Position numbers and translations under genes: made by a program
In this document: positions 11,463 through 23,838 of the stretch, piece after piece
Numbering within the stretch: position 1 is the first letter of the stretch
Layout of the letters: the number at the start of each line of letters is the position of its first letter
Assembly: GCF_000340215.1 (NCBI RefSeq)
Contig: NW_006921536.1
Coordinates: forward strand, 748,446-812,445
Length of the DNA: 64,000 bases
Reading direction: 5' to 3'
Source: Pseudocercospora fijiensis CIRAD86
Taxonomy: Eukaryota > Ascomycota > Dothideomycetes > Mycosphaerellales > Mycosphaerellaceae
Notes under the pieces: generated by a model
Databases searched by the model: none
What the model saw: only the letters and a program-made list of their open reading frames with translations
Told to the model about the DNA's origin: nothing

Positions 11463-14400
11463 TTATAAGCTTTTAGCCTTCTTCTTATTCTTTACGCTAG
11501 TCTAATACTTATCTAACAACTCGGTTATGTCCTTAAAGGAACCTTTAGCTTCCTATAAGTCCTATTTAGGTAAATAGCCTTGCTACCTTAATAGGTACTC
11601 CTTCTTGCCTTGTCTAGTCTAGTACTTTAGGATACGTTCTATAGACTACAGTTCTTTACTATTAGCTAGTATATCCTCGGATTTAGTAGGTGCTTCATCC
11701 CCTTCGCGCAGGTAGTACGGCTTAAGGAGGGATACATAGAAGGTGTTATAGATGGTATAATAAGGTAGAAGCTATAACTGATAGGCCTAGGTGCCCCTAG
11801 GTTCTCGGATACGGAAAGGGCTAATATACCTTAGTGCGAGTTTGGGCCTTGTTTTGCTATTAGGCGAGGGGTGTTTACGGATACGGAGGTTCTTCGTGCT
11901 AAGCATAACTAGGTCGCCTTGCTTGAAGGTTATTAGAAGGTAGTGTTTGTTATAGTAGGCCTTCTAATAGGCCTAGGCCTTTGCTAGTTTGTTAGCTATC
12001 TTGGCGTGAATTTCTCGTATCTTTTAAACCCTCTTAATAGCCGCTAGTGTCTTAGGTTAACCCGCTTCCCTTTCCTTGCGCTCGGCCTCGAGCGATAGGG
12101 GGTCTTATAGTAGCGTAGGGTTGCTTCCTATTATAGCGAAATAAGGCGACACCTTAGTAGATAAGTAGACACTATTGTTGTATACGAATTCGGCTAGTTA
12201 TAGGAGATTGACCTAGTTATTAGGGTTCTTATTAATATAGCTACGCAGGTACTGCTATAGCGTAGCATTCTGCCTTTCGGTCTAACTATCTATTTGTAGA
12301 TAGAATGCTATAGACAGGCGATGCTTAAGTCTTAGCTATAGGCAAATCTTACTCTAATAATAAGATGTAAATATCGAGCCTCGGTTAGAGACTATCCCTT
12401 TAGGGGTCCCCTAATAGGTATAGAAGATGTTGTTCTATAGCGCTTCTGCTATATTAATAGCAGTCCAATCTTTCCGCGCCGGGATGTATCGAGCGCCCTT
12501 AGTAAACCGGTCTATAACGACTAGGATAGCGTTAAAGATGTCTTTACTTCCTCTTCGCTTAGTAGGGGGAAGACCTGTAATAAAATCCATTGTAAGCTCT
12601 ACAAATAGCTTATAAGGGATTGGCAATAAGGACAACTCGCTAAAAGGCTAATACTTTAGTACCTTAATACGTTAATATACGGCATACGTGTTTACGTAGT
12701 CCTTTATGTCCCGCTTACTATTTAGCTAGTAGTATATGCGCGATAGTAGCTCGTACGACCTCTCTATACTATAGTAACCGGCAAGCTTACTATTATAGTG
12801 TCGCTTAAGAAGTTCTTGTCTAATCGATTGTTTAGCGGGGATATAGTATCTGCCCTTAAACCTTAAGTAACCTTTGTCGTCGATCGACCAATTACTCTTG
12901 CTAGATCGAGTCTTTCGCCTACTTACAAGCTTGTCTATACGTTTAGTAGCAAAGGCGTCCCTCTGCTAAGCCCGTAACAGCTTATCTATAAACGATTAAC
13001 TATCCCTATTTGCAAGGTTATTCAATAGTACCCTCGCTATTAAACGAGGTACGTATTGTATATATCTAATAGCACTAGTAGCCGGATTAACTGTAGCAGT
13101 GCTATCGCTGTTACTGTATATAGCGATATCGACTAGGGAGTTATTATAACTTCTCCTATCTATGTCCTTGATACGCACTGTTAATATAGCAAGAGCATTA
13201 ATATACTTTAAGCCGTCGCGGAGTCCGGTAAGCCGCTTATCCTACGCTTGCTTATTAATAATACGGGCTATAGCAATCTTATACTACAGGGTTAGAAACA
13301 ATGAATTGATAGATTGCTAAGTCCCGCTATCGTAATTAGGTCGCCTCGATAGGCTATTAGTAGGGTTGCTTACGCCTAGCCGATATAACACATTAAAATC
13401 AAACCTAGCGAGGTAGACGGCCTATCTAGCCTGTCGACCTATGACCCTAGTAACCTTCGTAATTCTACGGAGGTTGTTATAGTCCGTGTAGACCTAAATA
13501 GTATACTAGGCACTATCGAGATAGTAGCGCTAGTGCTTGAAGGCTTTAACAATAGCTAAGAGCTCTTGCTCGTAGGTCTCGTAGCGACGCTTAGCATTAA
13601 TTATCTTCCTCGAGAAGAAGGCAATTAGGTGCTAGTAATAGTTATTATCTAATTGCTAGGATATAATAGCCGATATAGCGAACTGTAAAGCGTTAGTCTC
13701 AATTCGGATCTGCTTGTTTAGTACGAAATAGTGTAACAAGGGGACTTTAGTAAAGCGCTGCTTTAGACCGTTAAAAGCGGCTTGTGCTCTATTAGTCCAT
13801 TTGAACTCTCTAGTCGGGTTGGCCTTAGTTTTAGTAAGCTTAGTTAGGGGCATTACGTGTCGTAAATAGCCCTTAATAAAGCGACGATAGAAGTTAGCAA
13901 AACCTAGGAATGATTAAAGCTCCTTAATGCTAGTAGGCGTTAGCTACTTAGTAATAGTCTTAATCCGGTTAGGATTAGCCTTAATACCCTTAGTTAATAC
14001 GAGGAAGCCGAGGAATAATACCTCCTTAGTAGCAAAGGCGCATTTAGAAGGCTTGCAATACAAGCTATAGGCTCGTAGGCGGTCGAGGACCTTGCGCACT
14101 GCAGCCTAGTGCTCCGTAATGTTAGGAGAGTATATATAAACTAGGATGTTATCTAGGTAAACTATATAGAGGTGATCTAATAGGCCTAATAGGGCCCGAT
14201 TAATATAGGACTAGAACGTTATAGGGGCATTAGCTAAGCCGAATGGTATAACTAAGTACTCGAAATGGCTATAGCGAGTACGGAAGGCTGTTTTCTATTC
14301 GTTACCCTTACGAATGCGGATACGATAGTACGCATCCTTAATATCTAGTATAGTATAGAAGTAGGTACTAGAAAGGCGATCGAGGGTCTTATTAATAAGA

Positions 14401-16720
14401 GGAAGTAGACAGCGATCTTTAATAGTAACAGCATTGAGCCTACGATAATCGATATAGAGGCGCAGGCTACTATCCTTCTTTAGTACGAACAGGATAGGGG
14501 TACTAGCAGGGCTGTTACTATACCGTATCCGGCTATTGGCTAGGTTTTCCTCTAGGTACTTACGCAATACAGCAAGCTCTCGTTTACTAAGGTTGTAGAG
14601 GGGTCCAAAAGGGACCTCTTTACCCTCTATAATATCAATCTTATAATCCGTCTCTTTGAATATAGGCAATGTCGATGCTAAGTGGTGTTTGAACACATTA
14701 ATATAGGTCTCTCGAATAGGTTCTAGTATACGCTTAAGCTGTTTAGGATCTATGCTATTAGGGGGCACTAGTTTATCGTTATTACTACCGAGCAGGTCGG
14801 TAGTTAGATTAGCGGAGGCAGGAGTTAGGTTGCTAATAAATAGGACCCTAATATTATTAGGACACTCGCTAATGTCGATGTGTTCAATGTCCTCTTTCCT
14901 AGCGATTCTAAATCGCTATTATTAACTGCCTAAGTCTATAACTACAGTATAGTACTTAAGAATAGGGTTGCTAATAACAATATAAGATAGGAGGCTGTCT
15001 ATATCTACTACGTAGGCAGTGAAGTTTAGCAGGCGTTTATTGCCGAGGTCGTCTCTTAGGGCTATATAGATATAGTAGGCTCCGTAGGTTAAGTGCCGAG
15101 CGTTATTAAACTAAGCAAGGGTTGGTAGGTTAGTCCTAGGCAGTTGTCGAAGGTCTAATTGCTTAGCTAGGCGATGGCTAATAAGGGCACTAACTGAATT
15201 TCCTAGGTCTAGCGTAACCTTAGTTCTATAATTGTTGCTATACGAGTCCGATACGAGATAGGTACGTGTAATAGCTAGCACAATATCGATAGTCTTACGC
15301 CGCACAAGGCTAACAGTTAGTGCGGCGCTTATTCTTTTTTCGAATAGTTAGAAGGGCTAATAGGGGTAGCATTAGCGGCTAAGAGGTGCTTTCGGTATTT
15401 AGCGGCAGCACGGTCGACTCGGGCCTAGTCTCGAGGCCTATTATATTAGCCTAGTAAATAAGTAGTACTGTCACAATTAAAGCACTTATATCTAGTCGGG
15501 GCACCGCTAGGTCCGCTCGAATTGGTACTAGAATTAGATAAACGATTAGGGGTATATAGAAATAAGCCCCTTCCTTGTCCTCTTCCTCGCTAGGGGTTTC
15601 TACCGCGGTATCGGCCCCTGCCTCTTCTACGTTAGTAGTCGTTGCTGTTTCTATTGTTAGCAGTGTTCGTTTAGGGAGTACTTCCTTAGTTGCCGCTACG
15701 GCTACGGTTGTTAGCGGCTAGTCGTATCTTAGATTCCAACCGTTGCTAAAGCTATACTATACGCTCTATAGTTTCGACTTCAACTATAAACTAAATGCGT
15801 ATAAGGTTAGCCTGTTTAAACACACGGCGGCGGTCTAATTCGAGGACCAATTCCTATCTTAGTTTAGGGCGTATTTTAGAGATCTAGATAGAATTAGACT
15901 TAGCCGGAAGGTCGTCCTCGAGGGTCTTTAAATAGGCCTCAAACGAGCGAGCTGTCTAATTAGTCTTTTGCTTAGCCCGAAGGTACTGGTCCTAAGCGTA
16001 TTGTTGCCTTAGTATAGGGTTTCTAAGAGTGTCTAGTATAATAGTCTTGTAGGTTTTCTACTAAACAGTAGTCTAATTATTAAGGGAATCGAAATAGTCG
16101 TCCTAGGTACGCTTTAGGTTACTATTGATATACTATATAGCGTAAACAACTAAGGAATAGTCGTCTAGAAGAGCCCTTAGTGCATTTCGCTAGTTGAGCT
16201 TACAATTACGTATATAGTCGTTATATTGCTTTCGACTAGAGCTATTAAACACGGTACAGTCCTTGAGTTTAGCATCCTTCTTCTAGACTAGGACTAATAG
16301 TAAGGAAGGCCCTACTGTCGGCTTAGTATTAGTTATTAGGGCCTCCTAAAGGCGGCGAATTTCGAGGAGGTTATCCTTTAGCTGTTGTTCTTAACGTAGG
16401 GCAGTGAGCCTGTTTTAGGTAGCTTCTTAGAGTCTCCCTACTAGTTAGGGGCTAAAGGCTAGTTAGCTATATCGACGGTTAACAATATTGTTAAGAATGT
16501 CGTCGACAGGCAATTCTAGATTATTACCTAGAATTACAGGTTCTTCTTTAATAGGCTCTCCGGTAGGCTCTTTAGTAGGAGGCACTTTAGTAGGCACTGT
16601 GCTACTAGCGTTGTCGTTGCTAGCGCTGCTAGCGGTAGCACGGTTATTGTTGCTTCGTAATAAGCCGGCTATTATTATAATAGGGGGTAACACTAATAAT
16701 GTATTGTAGGCCCCTAAGAT
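11463..16720 (-). pseudogene. gag-pol of element B (Gag, PR, RT, RNase H, integrase, chromodomain)
   Basis: Read right to left: Gag N-terminus with PTKVPPTKEPT (about 16693-16463), zinc knuckle CFNCDSTTYLLG (about 15490-15440), protease TLDLGNSVSALIS (about 15230), reverse transcriptase (14768-14150) with [20 protein letters not shown], and a YxDD box read as YLDN near 14155. RNase H follows (about 13860-13400), then integrase (12635-12435 clear: DFITGLPP and VVIDRFTKGARYI). A C-terminal chromodomain (about 11700-11470) reads KKEYLLR, QGYLPK and LLDKY. The chromodomain places the element among chromoviruses, whose chromodomain is thought to guide insertion into heterochromatin. Stops at Gln/Trp positions throughout. 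Confidence 0.88.
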
Positions 16721-16950
16721 ACGGATATAGCGGAATTAGTAGATATCGGCTTAGTGCGATTAACTTAGTGTAATAGGCCGTATAGAAGGCCTTGCTTAAT
16801 AATTGGTACGGTTGTTTCGATAGAATAGTACGTATAGGTCCCGTTCTTCGGGCGCAATATAGTTAGATTAGTCTTATTCGTAGCTATACCGCTAAAAGCT
16901 TAAAATTAGGACTATCTAGCTGCTGCCCTTAAAGGGTAGATCGAATACTA

Positions 16951-17147
16951 TATAAGAAGGGTTATATTAGTAGGTAGATAGGGTGTAGGTAAATCAGTGT
17001 AGTATTCGATAGAGATCTAAAAGGAGAGGGAGGAAGGCAGGCAAGTTAGCCTAACGCTAAGCGCCAAGCCCTGCCTAAGGCACCGAGACCCCGGCTTTAC
17101 TCGGCCTAACTATATGCCAATTACGTGTAGCCTCTTTAGCCCTAACA
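16951..17147 (-). repeat. 5' LTR of element B
   Basis: The 197-bp LTR, in reverse complement, starts TATAAGAAGG and ends CCCTAACA, which preserves the TGTTAGGG start of the LTR. It is followed directly by the AATAA target duplication and then by the integrase half of element A. Confidence 0.92.
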
Positions 17148-17152
17148 AATAA

Positions 17153-18857
17153 CTCGATTAAAGACATTGCTATCTATAGTAATAGCCTATATAGCGATAG
17201 TACTATAGAAGAGGTTATAGTAGTTCCGGCTGCTAGTGCTATTAGATATATATAATACGTACCTCGTTCGATAGTACGGGTGCTATTAAATAACCTTGTA
17301 AGCGAGGATAGTTAATCGTTTATAGATAAGCTATTGCGTACTTAGCAGAGGGACGCCTTTGCTTTTAAACGTATTAATAGGCTTGTAAGTAGATAGGCGA
17401 CTCGATCTAGTAAGAGTAACTAGTCGATCGATAACAAGGGTTACTTAAAGTTTAAGAGCAGATACTATATCCCCGCTAAATAATCGATTAGATAAGAGCT
17501 TTTAAAGCGACACTATAATAGTAAGCTTGCTAGTTACTATAGTATAGAGAGGTCGTACGAGTTACTATCGCGCATATACTACTAGCTAAATAGTAAGCGG
17601 CATATAAAGGAGTATATATAGACCTATACAGTATACTAGCGTATTAAAGCACTAAAGCACTTACTATTTAGCGAGTTGTCTTTACTTCCTATTCCTAGGA
17701 AGCTATTTACAAAGCTTATAATGGATTTCATTATAGGCCTTCTACTTACTAAACGTAGAGGCAGTAAGGATATATATAATGCTATCCTTATTATAGTAGA
17801 TCGATTTACTAAAGGCGCTCGATATATCCCGGCGCGGAAGGATTAGACTACTATTAATATAGCAGAAGCGCTATAGAGCAACATTTTCTATACCTATTAG
17901 GGAACCCCTAAAGGGATAGTGTCTAATCGTAGATCGATACTAACATCTTACTATTAGAGCGAGATTTGCTTATAGCTAAGACTAAAGTATCGGCTATTAA
18001 CAGCCTTCTATCTATAGACTAACGGTCAAATAGAGAGGCAGAATACTACCCTATAGCAGTACCTACGCAGCTATATTAATAAGAACCCCGAGGATTAGGT
18101 TAACCTCCTATAGCCTACAGAATTCGTATATAACAATAGCGTACACTTATTAACCAAGGTTTTACTATATATAGCTATAATAGGCCAAAATGCTGCCTTA
18201 CTATAAGATCTATTTACCTCGCTCGAGGCCGAGCGTAAGGAAAGGGAAGCGCGTTAAGTACTAGAAACACTAGCGGCAATAGAACGTATTAAGAAGATGC
18301 GAGAAATCTATACTAAGATAGCTAAGAAGCTAACAAAGGCCTAAGAATACTAAAAGGCCTACTACGATAAGCGCTATACGCTAATAACCTTCAAATAGGG
18401 CGATATAGTTATACTAAGCACTAAGAACCTCCGTATCCGCAAACACCTATTACCTAATAGCAGAATACGACCTAAACTAGCACTACGGTTTATTAGCCCC
18501 TTCCGAATCCGAGAGCCGAAGAGCAATAGCTAGGCCTACTAGTTATAGCTTCTACCTTATTACACTATCTATAACACCTTCTATATCTCCCTCCTTAAAC
18601 TATACTACTAGCGCGAAGGCGACGAAGCGCCTACTAAGTTAGAAGAAGTCTTAGCTAATAGTAAAGAGCTATAGTCTATAGAACGCATCCTATAGTACCG
18701 GACTAAGAAAGGCAAGAAGGAGTACCTATTAAGATAGCAAGGCTATTTACCTAAATAAGACTCGTAGGAGGCTAAAGACTCTTTTAAAGATATAACTAAG
18801 TTGTTAGATAAGTATTAGACTAGTATAAAGAATAAGAAGAAGGCTAAGGGCCTATAA
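17153..18857 (+). pseudogene. pol of element A, 3' part (integrase and chromodomain)
   Basis: This continues element A after the nested insertion. The zinc-binding-type region at about 17510-17600 begins RHYNSKLA. The integrase core at about 17690-17860 contains LIMDFIIGL and IIVDRFTKGARYI, matching element B at 12635-12435. The chromodomain at about 18670-18855 reads KKEYLLR, QGYLPK and SFKDITKLLDKY. It ends KKKAKGL and TAA at 18855-18857. RARKDW in B reads with TAG in place of TGG here, a direct RIP difference between the copies. Confidence 0.87.
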
Positions 18858-20053
18858 TGTTACCTAGGAACAATGCTACCCCCGGGGTGCTATTAGCTAA
18901 CTAATTAGAGGCAAGCAATTGTTAGCAATAAGGGACAATAAGACTATACTACTATAGTAAACGCGCACCGAGTGTTAATAAGCGCGCTATAACGCGTTAA
19001 TTAATTACCTGCTCTTCTAAAAGATCTCTACCTCTCTACTACCGAGCCCTATAGGTCCCCCTCTTATTTATTTATTCTATCGAGGCCTCGAGGCCTAGGT
19101 AATCGGCGAGGATAGCGCGGCCGGCGCGGCTATATTAGTAACGGTGTTACGGAGTATATTGCTATTCGAAAGAGGAAGACGACGCGACTATATCGGTAAC
19201 GGTGTTACTAATATTATTATTAGTTAAAGAAGGAAATTAGAAGAAGGTAAAGTTAGCGCTAAGACGACTAGCGCTACCGTTATTAACATTACCTACTCGC
19301 TACTATTATTAAACCTGTTAAAGGTTTGATTAAAACTTTAAGGCCGAGTTAAAACTTTAAGCCGCCTAAAAGATTAAGCGACTAATAGACTAACTAAGGG
19401 CAAAAACTATAGAGCTAAGCTAGCTAGGGTCGATCTTGCGGATAATAGGTTACTCCTCGATCTTTCTAACCCTTTAAGCGAGGCGAACCTTAACTACTAC
19501 ACTTATAATAGCCTTTACCTATAGAAACTAGACAAGCTATGTTTTTTCTAAAAAGATAAGATAAGATTGACAATTGAAGGCTACTAAACCTAACTAATTA
19601 GGGCTAGTAAAACTACGATAGTAAATAATAGTCCTCGTAATAATAAGAATAATAACCCTCGGAAGCGGACAAACCCTCGGAAGCAGACATTGCTAGGTCT
19701 TTTAAAAGTAGACGTAAAGAACTCGGACAACCTTACTTAGAACGGGGGCAGTACTACAATACCCCGTATACCTACCTATTATAGTAAGGAAGGTACGCTC
19801 GTATTATAATTAGTTACTAGCCTTTAATTTATATAGCTATATAACCCCTTATTGTTACTATAGTAGCAGTAATAGCGCAGTTAGAAGTTAGACATTGTCG
19901 GAGGTAAGGTTTAATATAGTTATATAATTAGATAGTTAAGCGTTTAATTTAGCGCGGCTAAATAGCTTAGTTAGTTTGCTAAGTTAGCGGTAACGGAGAT
20001 TAGGTTGTAATATAAATAGGCTACGAGGGCGCGGCCTTTAGAAGAGAAGCGTA
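18858..20053 (+). other. Non-coding 3' region of element A
   Basis: This starts TGTTACCTAGG after the pol stop and corresponds to 10268-11462 of element B in reverse complement. No gene is recognisable. A purine-rich AGAAGAGAAG just before 20054 could be the polypurine tract. Confidence 0.6.
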
Positions 20054-20250
20054 TATTAGGACTAAAGAGGTTACACGTAATTAGCATATAACTAGGCTAA
20101 GTAAAGCTAGGGTCTCGGTGCCTTAGGTAGGGCTTAGCGCTTAGCGTTAGGCTAACTAGCCTACCTTCCTCCCTTTTCTTTTAGATCTCTATCGAATACT
20201 ATACTAATTTACGACTACCCTATCTACCTACTAATATAACCCTTCTTATA
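20054..20250 (+). repeat. 3' LTR of element A
   Basis: The 197-bp LTR starts TATTAGG and ends CTTCTTATA. It is followed by TAACC, the same 5 bases that precede the 5' LTR of this element. Confidence 0.9.
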
Positions 20251-20255
20251 TAACC

Positions 20256-20900
20256 GCGCGCTTTATCGATCTTCTTCGGCCGTAGCTTCTTATTATAACC
20301 TTACGTCGTCGCCTACTTTCTACTATTTCTATATACCTACTACTCTAATAATAACTTAGTACTTAGCTCGCGGTAAGCCTCCTTACGATACTAAAAGTTA
20401 GACTAATATAGCTATAGTTAGCGCTACGTAGCGATAGTAAATATTAACTTAGCGGGTAGCTCGATTATCGCCTAGCGCTAGTATAGAAGGTCGTCTAGTA
20501 TATCGAGTATTATATAGATACCTAGAATAACTTTAACGCGTATTTTGCGCCTATTTCGATATATTCTAATACCGCTATTATCTGCCGAGCCCTCCTCGTC
20601 GTTCGCCGAGCTCTCCTTATTCTTAGAAACCTCTACGTTAATACGCGTCGTTAGCGCTAGTAGAAGCTACGGAAATTCGACTAGCGGCGGCGTAGCATAG
20701 GTAGTATTAAATTCTTAGAGGGTAGCGAGGGTATCGGTGCTTATAAGGTTAGCTATTTTAATAGAGAGAAAGAGTAGCGAGTTCTAAATCGATAGTAGGA
20801 AGAGGTAGTAGTAGGAAGGGGTAGTAGTAGCGGCGGCGACGACGAGGTAGAAAACAAACAAAACAAATAGGAACGCGTTTATAACTAATAGAGCGGGCGG
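20256..20900. other. RIP-type repeat sequence right of element A
   Basis: TA/CG-rich, CA/TG-poor sequence with no recognisable gene. It should be the continuation of whatever element A inserted into, probably the upstream side of the MULE remnant. A GTAGTAG-rich stretch lies at 20795-20835. The change to normal gene-like composition is sharp, at about 20,900. Confidence 0.55.
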
Positions 20901-21141
20901 CTACTAAATCTACACCGACCGCCGGTCTTGGATACACTTCCCGATTTGGACCGATTCCTGTTGGCTATTATAGCCACGACGGCCTTGTGAAGCCTTTCCC
21001 GTCTTGTGCCAAACACCGAACTTGGTCCAGCAGCGCCGAAATCTCGAAGCAGCAGGTATTTGACTCCTCAGGCCCTCGTCCGGCACTTCTCTCTCATGCT
21101 CATTGACGTCTTCGTCTTTCAACCTCCCATCCATAGACAAG

Positions 21142-22819
21142 ATGACTCGGGACGTAGAGCACGGCACCCCAGAAGAGCTCATCACTGAGCTTCCTGACCG
21201 GCCACAGAGACCTCTGACCACGCGCGAAAAACTCGCCGCTACGACCTACACAGTACAGTCTCGCAATGGAAGCAGCGATCACGAGAAAGGCCACCCTCCG
21301 GCACTCCATCAAGACAATGGGATTTTCGCCCGCCTTCGACATTTCGAAGCGACAATGGACAAAAAATTGGGAGTCGAATCCGAAGCTATAGACCGGAAAC
21401 GACCCGAAGATCGCAAGCCTCAACCCTGGCACGCTCAACTCAACATGGCATTGATCTGGGCCTCCGGAACGATGAACATCTCATGTTTCGCTACGGGATT
21501 TTTGGGGTGGGAGTTTGGGTTGGATTTGAAGCAGAGTATTCTTATTACCGTCTTTGCTTCGATCCTGGGAGCTTCGGTTTCCGGGTTCTGTGCTACTATG
21601 GGCCCTGCGACGGGTTTGAGACAGATTTCGATTGGGAGATACAGTCTGGGGTGGTATCCGAATAAGATCATTGCGGCTTTGAATACGATTCAGCAGTTGG
21701 GGTGGAGTGCTGTGGGGTGTATTACTGGGGGGTTGGCGTTGACGGCGGTTTCGAATGGGGGGGTTAGTATTGTGGTGGGGATTATTATTATTGCGGTTTG
21801 CAGTTTGGTGGTGAGTTTCATTGGACTTCGGGCGATTCTGGTTTATGAGAAATATGCCTGGCTGGTGTACTTCATCATCTTCATGATTGTCTTCGGCATG
21901 ACGGGACCTTATGCCGACAACTCGACTCCTTCTTCCCTCACAGGTCTGGACTTCAGCGGGACGGTGCTCAGCCTGCTCGCGATCGTCTACGGCTCTTCAG
22001 CCAGTTGGGCAACAATTGCTTCGGATTACTACGTGCACTACGCCGTGAACGTGAGCAGGGTCAAAGTCTTCCTGATGACCACCTTCGGCATCGCCATTCC
22101 AACTAGCATCGGCATGGTCTCGGGCTGCGTCGTCAGCTCCGCCCTCAACAACCGCCCAGAGTGGAAAGACGCTTACAAAAATTCTGGATTGGGCTACCTC
22201 ATCGAAGACATGCTGCACCCCAAAGGTTTCGCCAAGTTCATCCTCGTCTTACTCGTGCTCTCAGGCATCAACATGAACATCATGAACACCTACAGCGCGG
22301 CATTATCCTGTCAACAACTTTCTCGACCTTTTGCCAAAGTCCCCCGCTTCATCTGGACGATTCTGTGTTTTGGGGTGATTGTGGCACTTGCTCTTGCGGG
22401 CAGGAATCATCTCCTCACGTATCTGCAGAATTTCTTGTCTCTGCTCGGATACTGGTGTACGTCTTATTTTGTGATCGTGTTCTCCGAGCATTACTTTTTC
22501 CGAAAAGGTGATTTCGACAATTACGATCTCGCAGGCTGGAATGATCCGAATCGAGTTCCGCTTGGGATTGCCGGAGGCACTGCTTTCGCTTTGGGCGTGG
22601 TTGCTTGGGTTATGGGTATGGTTGAGACGTATGTTGCAATTTTATTTTCCGTTTTGTCGCGTAGGATTTTGCTGACACTTCTGCAGGTGGTATGTTGGCC
22701 CACTGGGCAAGCTTATTGGGTCCAGCGGTGGCGATATTGCCAATCAGTTGGCTTTTGTTGTTACTGCTTTTACCTACGTGCCGGTGAGAGTCCTCGAGCT
22801 GAAGTATATCGGACGATAG
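21142..22819 (+). CDS. NCS1 family purine/cytosine-type permease
   Basis: Predicted exons are 21142-22628 and 22687-22819, intron 58 bp (GTATGT...CTGCAG), 539 aa. It is a plasma-membrane proton symporter of the nucleobase-cation-symport-1 family, closest in style to the fungal Fcy2/FcyB (purine-cytosine) branch. A cytosolic N-terminus of about 100 residues precedes about 12 hydrophobic segments. Family signatures include GPATGLRQ followed by RYSLGWYPNK, and LNTIQQLGW. Splicing restores the family's C-terminal end (FTYVPVRVLELKYIGR); reading through the intron would give an unrelated tail, which supports the intron. The start is the first ATG in frame after the RIP block (MTRDVEHG). The exact substrate (cytosine, purines, or vitamins such as pyridoxine) cannot be told. 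Confidence 0.87.
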
Positions 22820-23838
22820 CATTGCTTAGCAATGATATGAGCATTGGTGAAGGACGAACAGTACTGTCTCTCTTTCATTTTTCAGGTCGAGCCGCATGTG
22901 GGCTTGCAGGAGACGTCGCACATACCATCTGTCACAATTCTTGACCTCTTGCGCGTATATCCAACTGCTGACAAGTCAGAGACAGGATACGAATCAATCA
23001 CCGAGTTCCATCATCGATGCGAGAAAGCTGGAACATTCACGCTCAAGATTGTGTGCTGCATACCCGAATCCGCGAAAAGATTCTGGATACCTACTCGGTC
23101 GTGGAAGAGATCGACGCGTGCCAATACTTCTATCTTGCCATGCTCACCATAGCAGCTATCAACTTTTTAGCCTGGATCATACTCGGAATCGCTGAAGGAT
23201 ATTCCTTATACGACTCGTCCTTTTCGGATCACTGTGTTCATACCTGGAAGACAAAGACAACGACTGAGATGTATACTTAGCCATCAGTTGGTAGGTTTCC
23301 CTCATTTTGAGGCGCGGTAGCATTTGCGAAACTTGTAAGGCTCGGCGGGACATGTTTGCGCTGGATATGGCGGTATTATTATGTGCGGATCACCATGGGA
23401 GTTTTGTGGTTGGCTGTCATTAGTCGCGTTCCGGTATCATGGTGTTCGGGTCTGGATCTATGCACGATTCATGTGGGCGTAGTAGCGATACTGGGTTAAG
23501 CGAGGTCGCATGTGAGTGAATGAAGTGAGCTATTGTCCGGGCCCATCAAATGAGAACGGGCCAGCGCTCGGAAAATAAGAGGACGTCGACATCCGCCACT
23601 TCTGTTACACAACATCGGCACTTCCCAGACAACCCATCACTGAAGGCTACGTTTTCTGCCCAATTTCCTGGCTAGCAGGGATCTCTGCCAGTTGAAATCG
23701 CCTTCTGCCTGATCACGCGTGAGCGTTCAGACGCTATAGAAACACACTTTTTGGAAAAAGTCACCATCATCACCATCATCACCTCTCCAAACGCCACCAT
23801 CAACACGTTCTCTCTCAAATCAATACAACCTCCAACCC
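22820..23838. other. Intergenic, nothing firm
   Basis: About 1 kb of normal composition. An 87-codon open frame at 23017-23280 has one hydrophobic stretch but no recognised family and no clear start context, so I do not call it. CATCATCACCATCATCACC (23765-23783) is a short simple repeat in the leader of the next ORF. Confidence 0.4.

Larger units (their letters stand above)
10071..17147 (-). mobile_element. Ty3/gypsy chromovirus 'element B', nested in element A
   Basis: This is a complete 7,077-bp LTR element in minus orientation inserted between the RNase H and integrase of element A. LTRs lie at 10071-10267 (3') and 16951-17147 (5'), and a perfect 5-bp target duplication AATAA lies at 10066-10070 and 17148-17152. 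It has the same family and domain order as A, with long nucleotide similarity in the shared parts. Frames are less broken than in A (an uninterrupted RT stretch of about 150 codons at 14295-14768), in line with B being the later insertion. RIP has still removed the coding capacity. Confidence 0.93.
6073..20250 (+). mobile_element. Ty3/gypsy chromovirus 'element A', interrupted by element B
   Basis: This is a complete LTR retrotransposon on the plus strand. LTRs of 197 bp lie at 6073-6269 and 20054-20250, and a perfect 5-bp target duplication TAACC lies at 6068-6072 and 20251-20255. Internal domain order is Gag with CCHC knuckle, protease, reverse transcriptase, RNase H, [element B], integrase, chromodomain, then about 1.2 kb of non-coding 3' region and a purine-rich tract (AGAAGAGAAG) before the 3' LTR. 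Removing element B and one copy of its duplication leaves about 7.1 kb, the same size as B. Numerous TAG/TAA codons at Trp/Gln positions show RIP; no functional protein can be made. Confidence 0.92.

Noticed and set aside
22629..22944. Read-through C-terminus of the permease ORF to 22944
   Set aside because: A 58-bp intron with good donor and acceptor restores the family C-terminus ending at 22819; the read-through tail is unlike the family.
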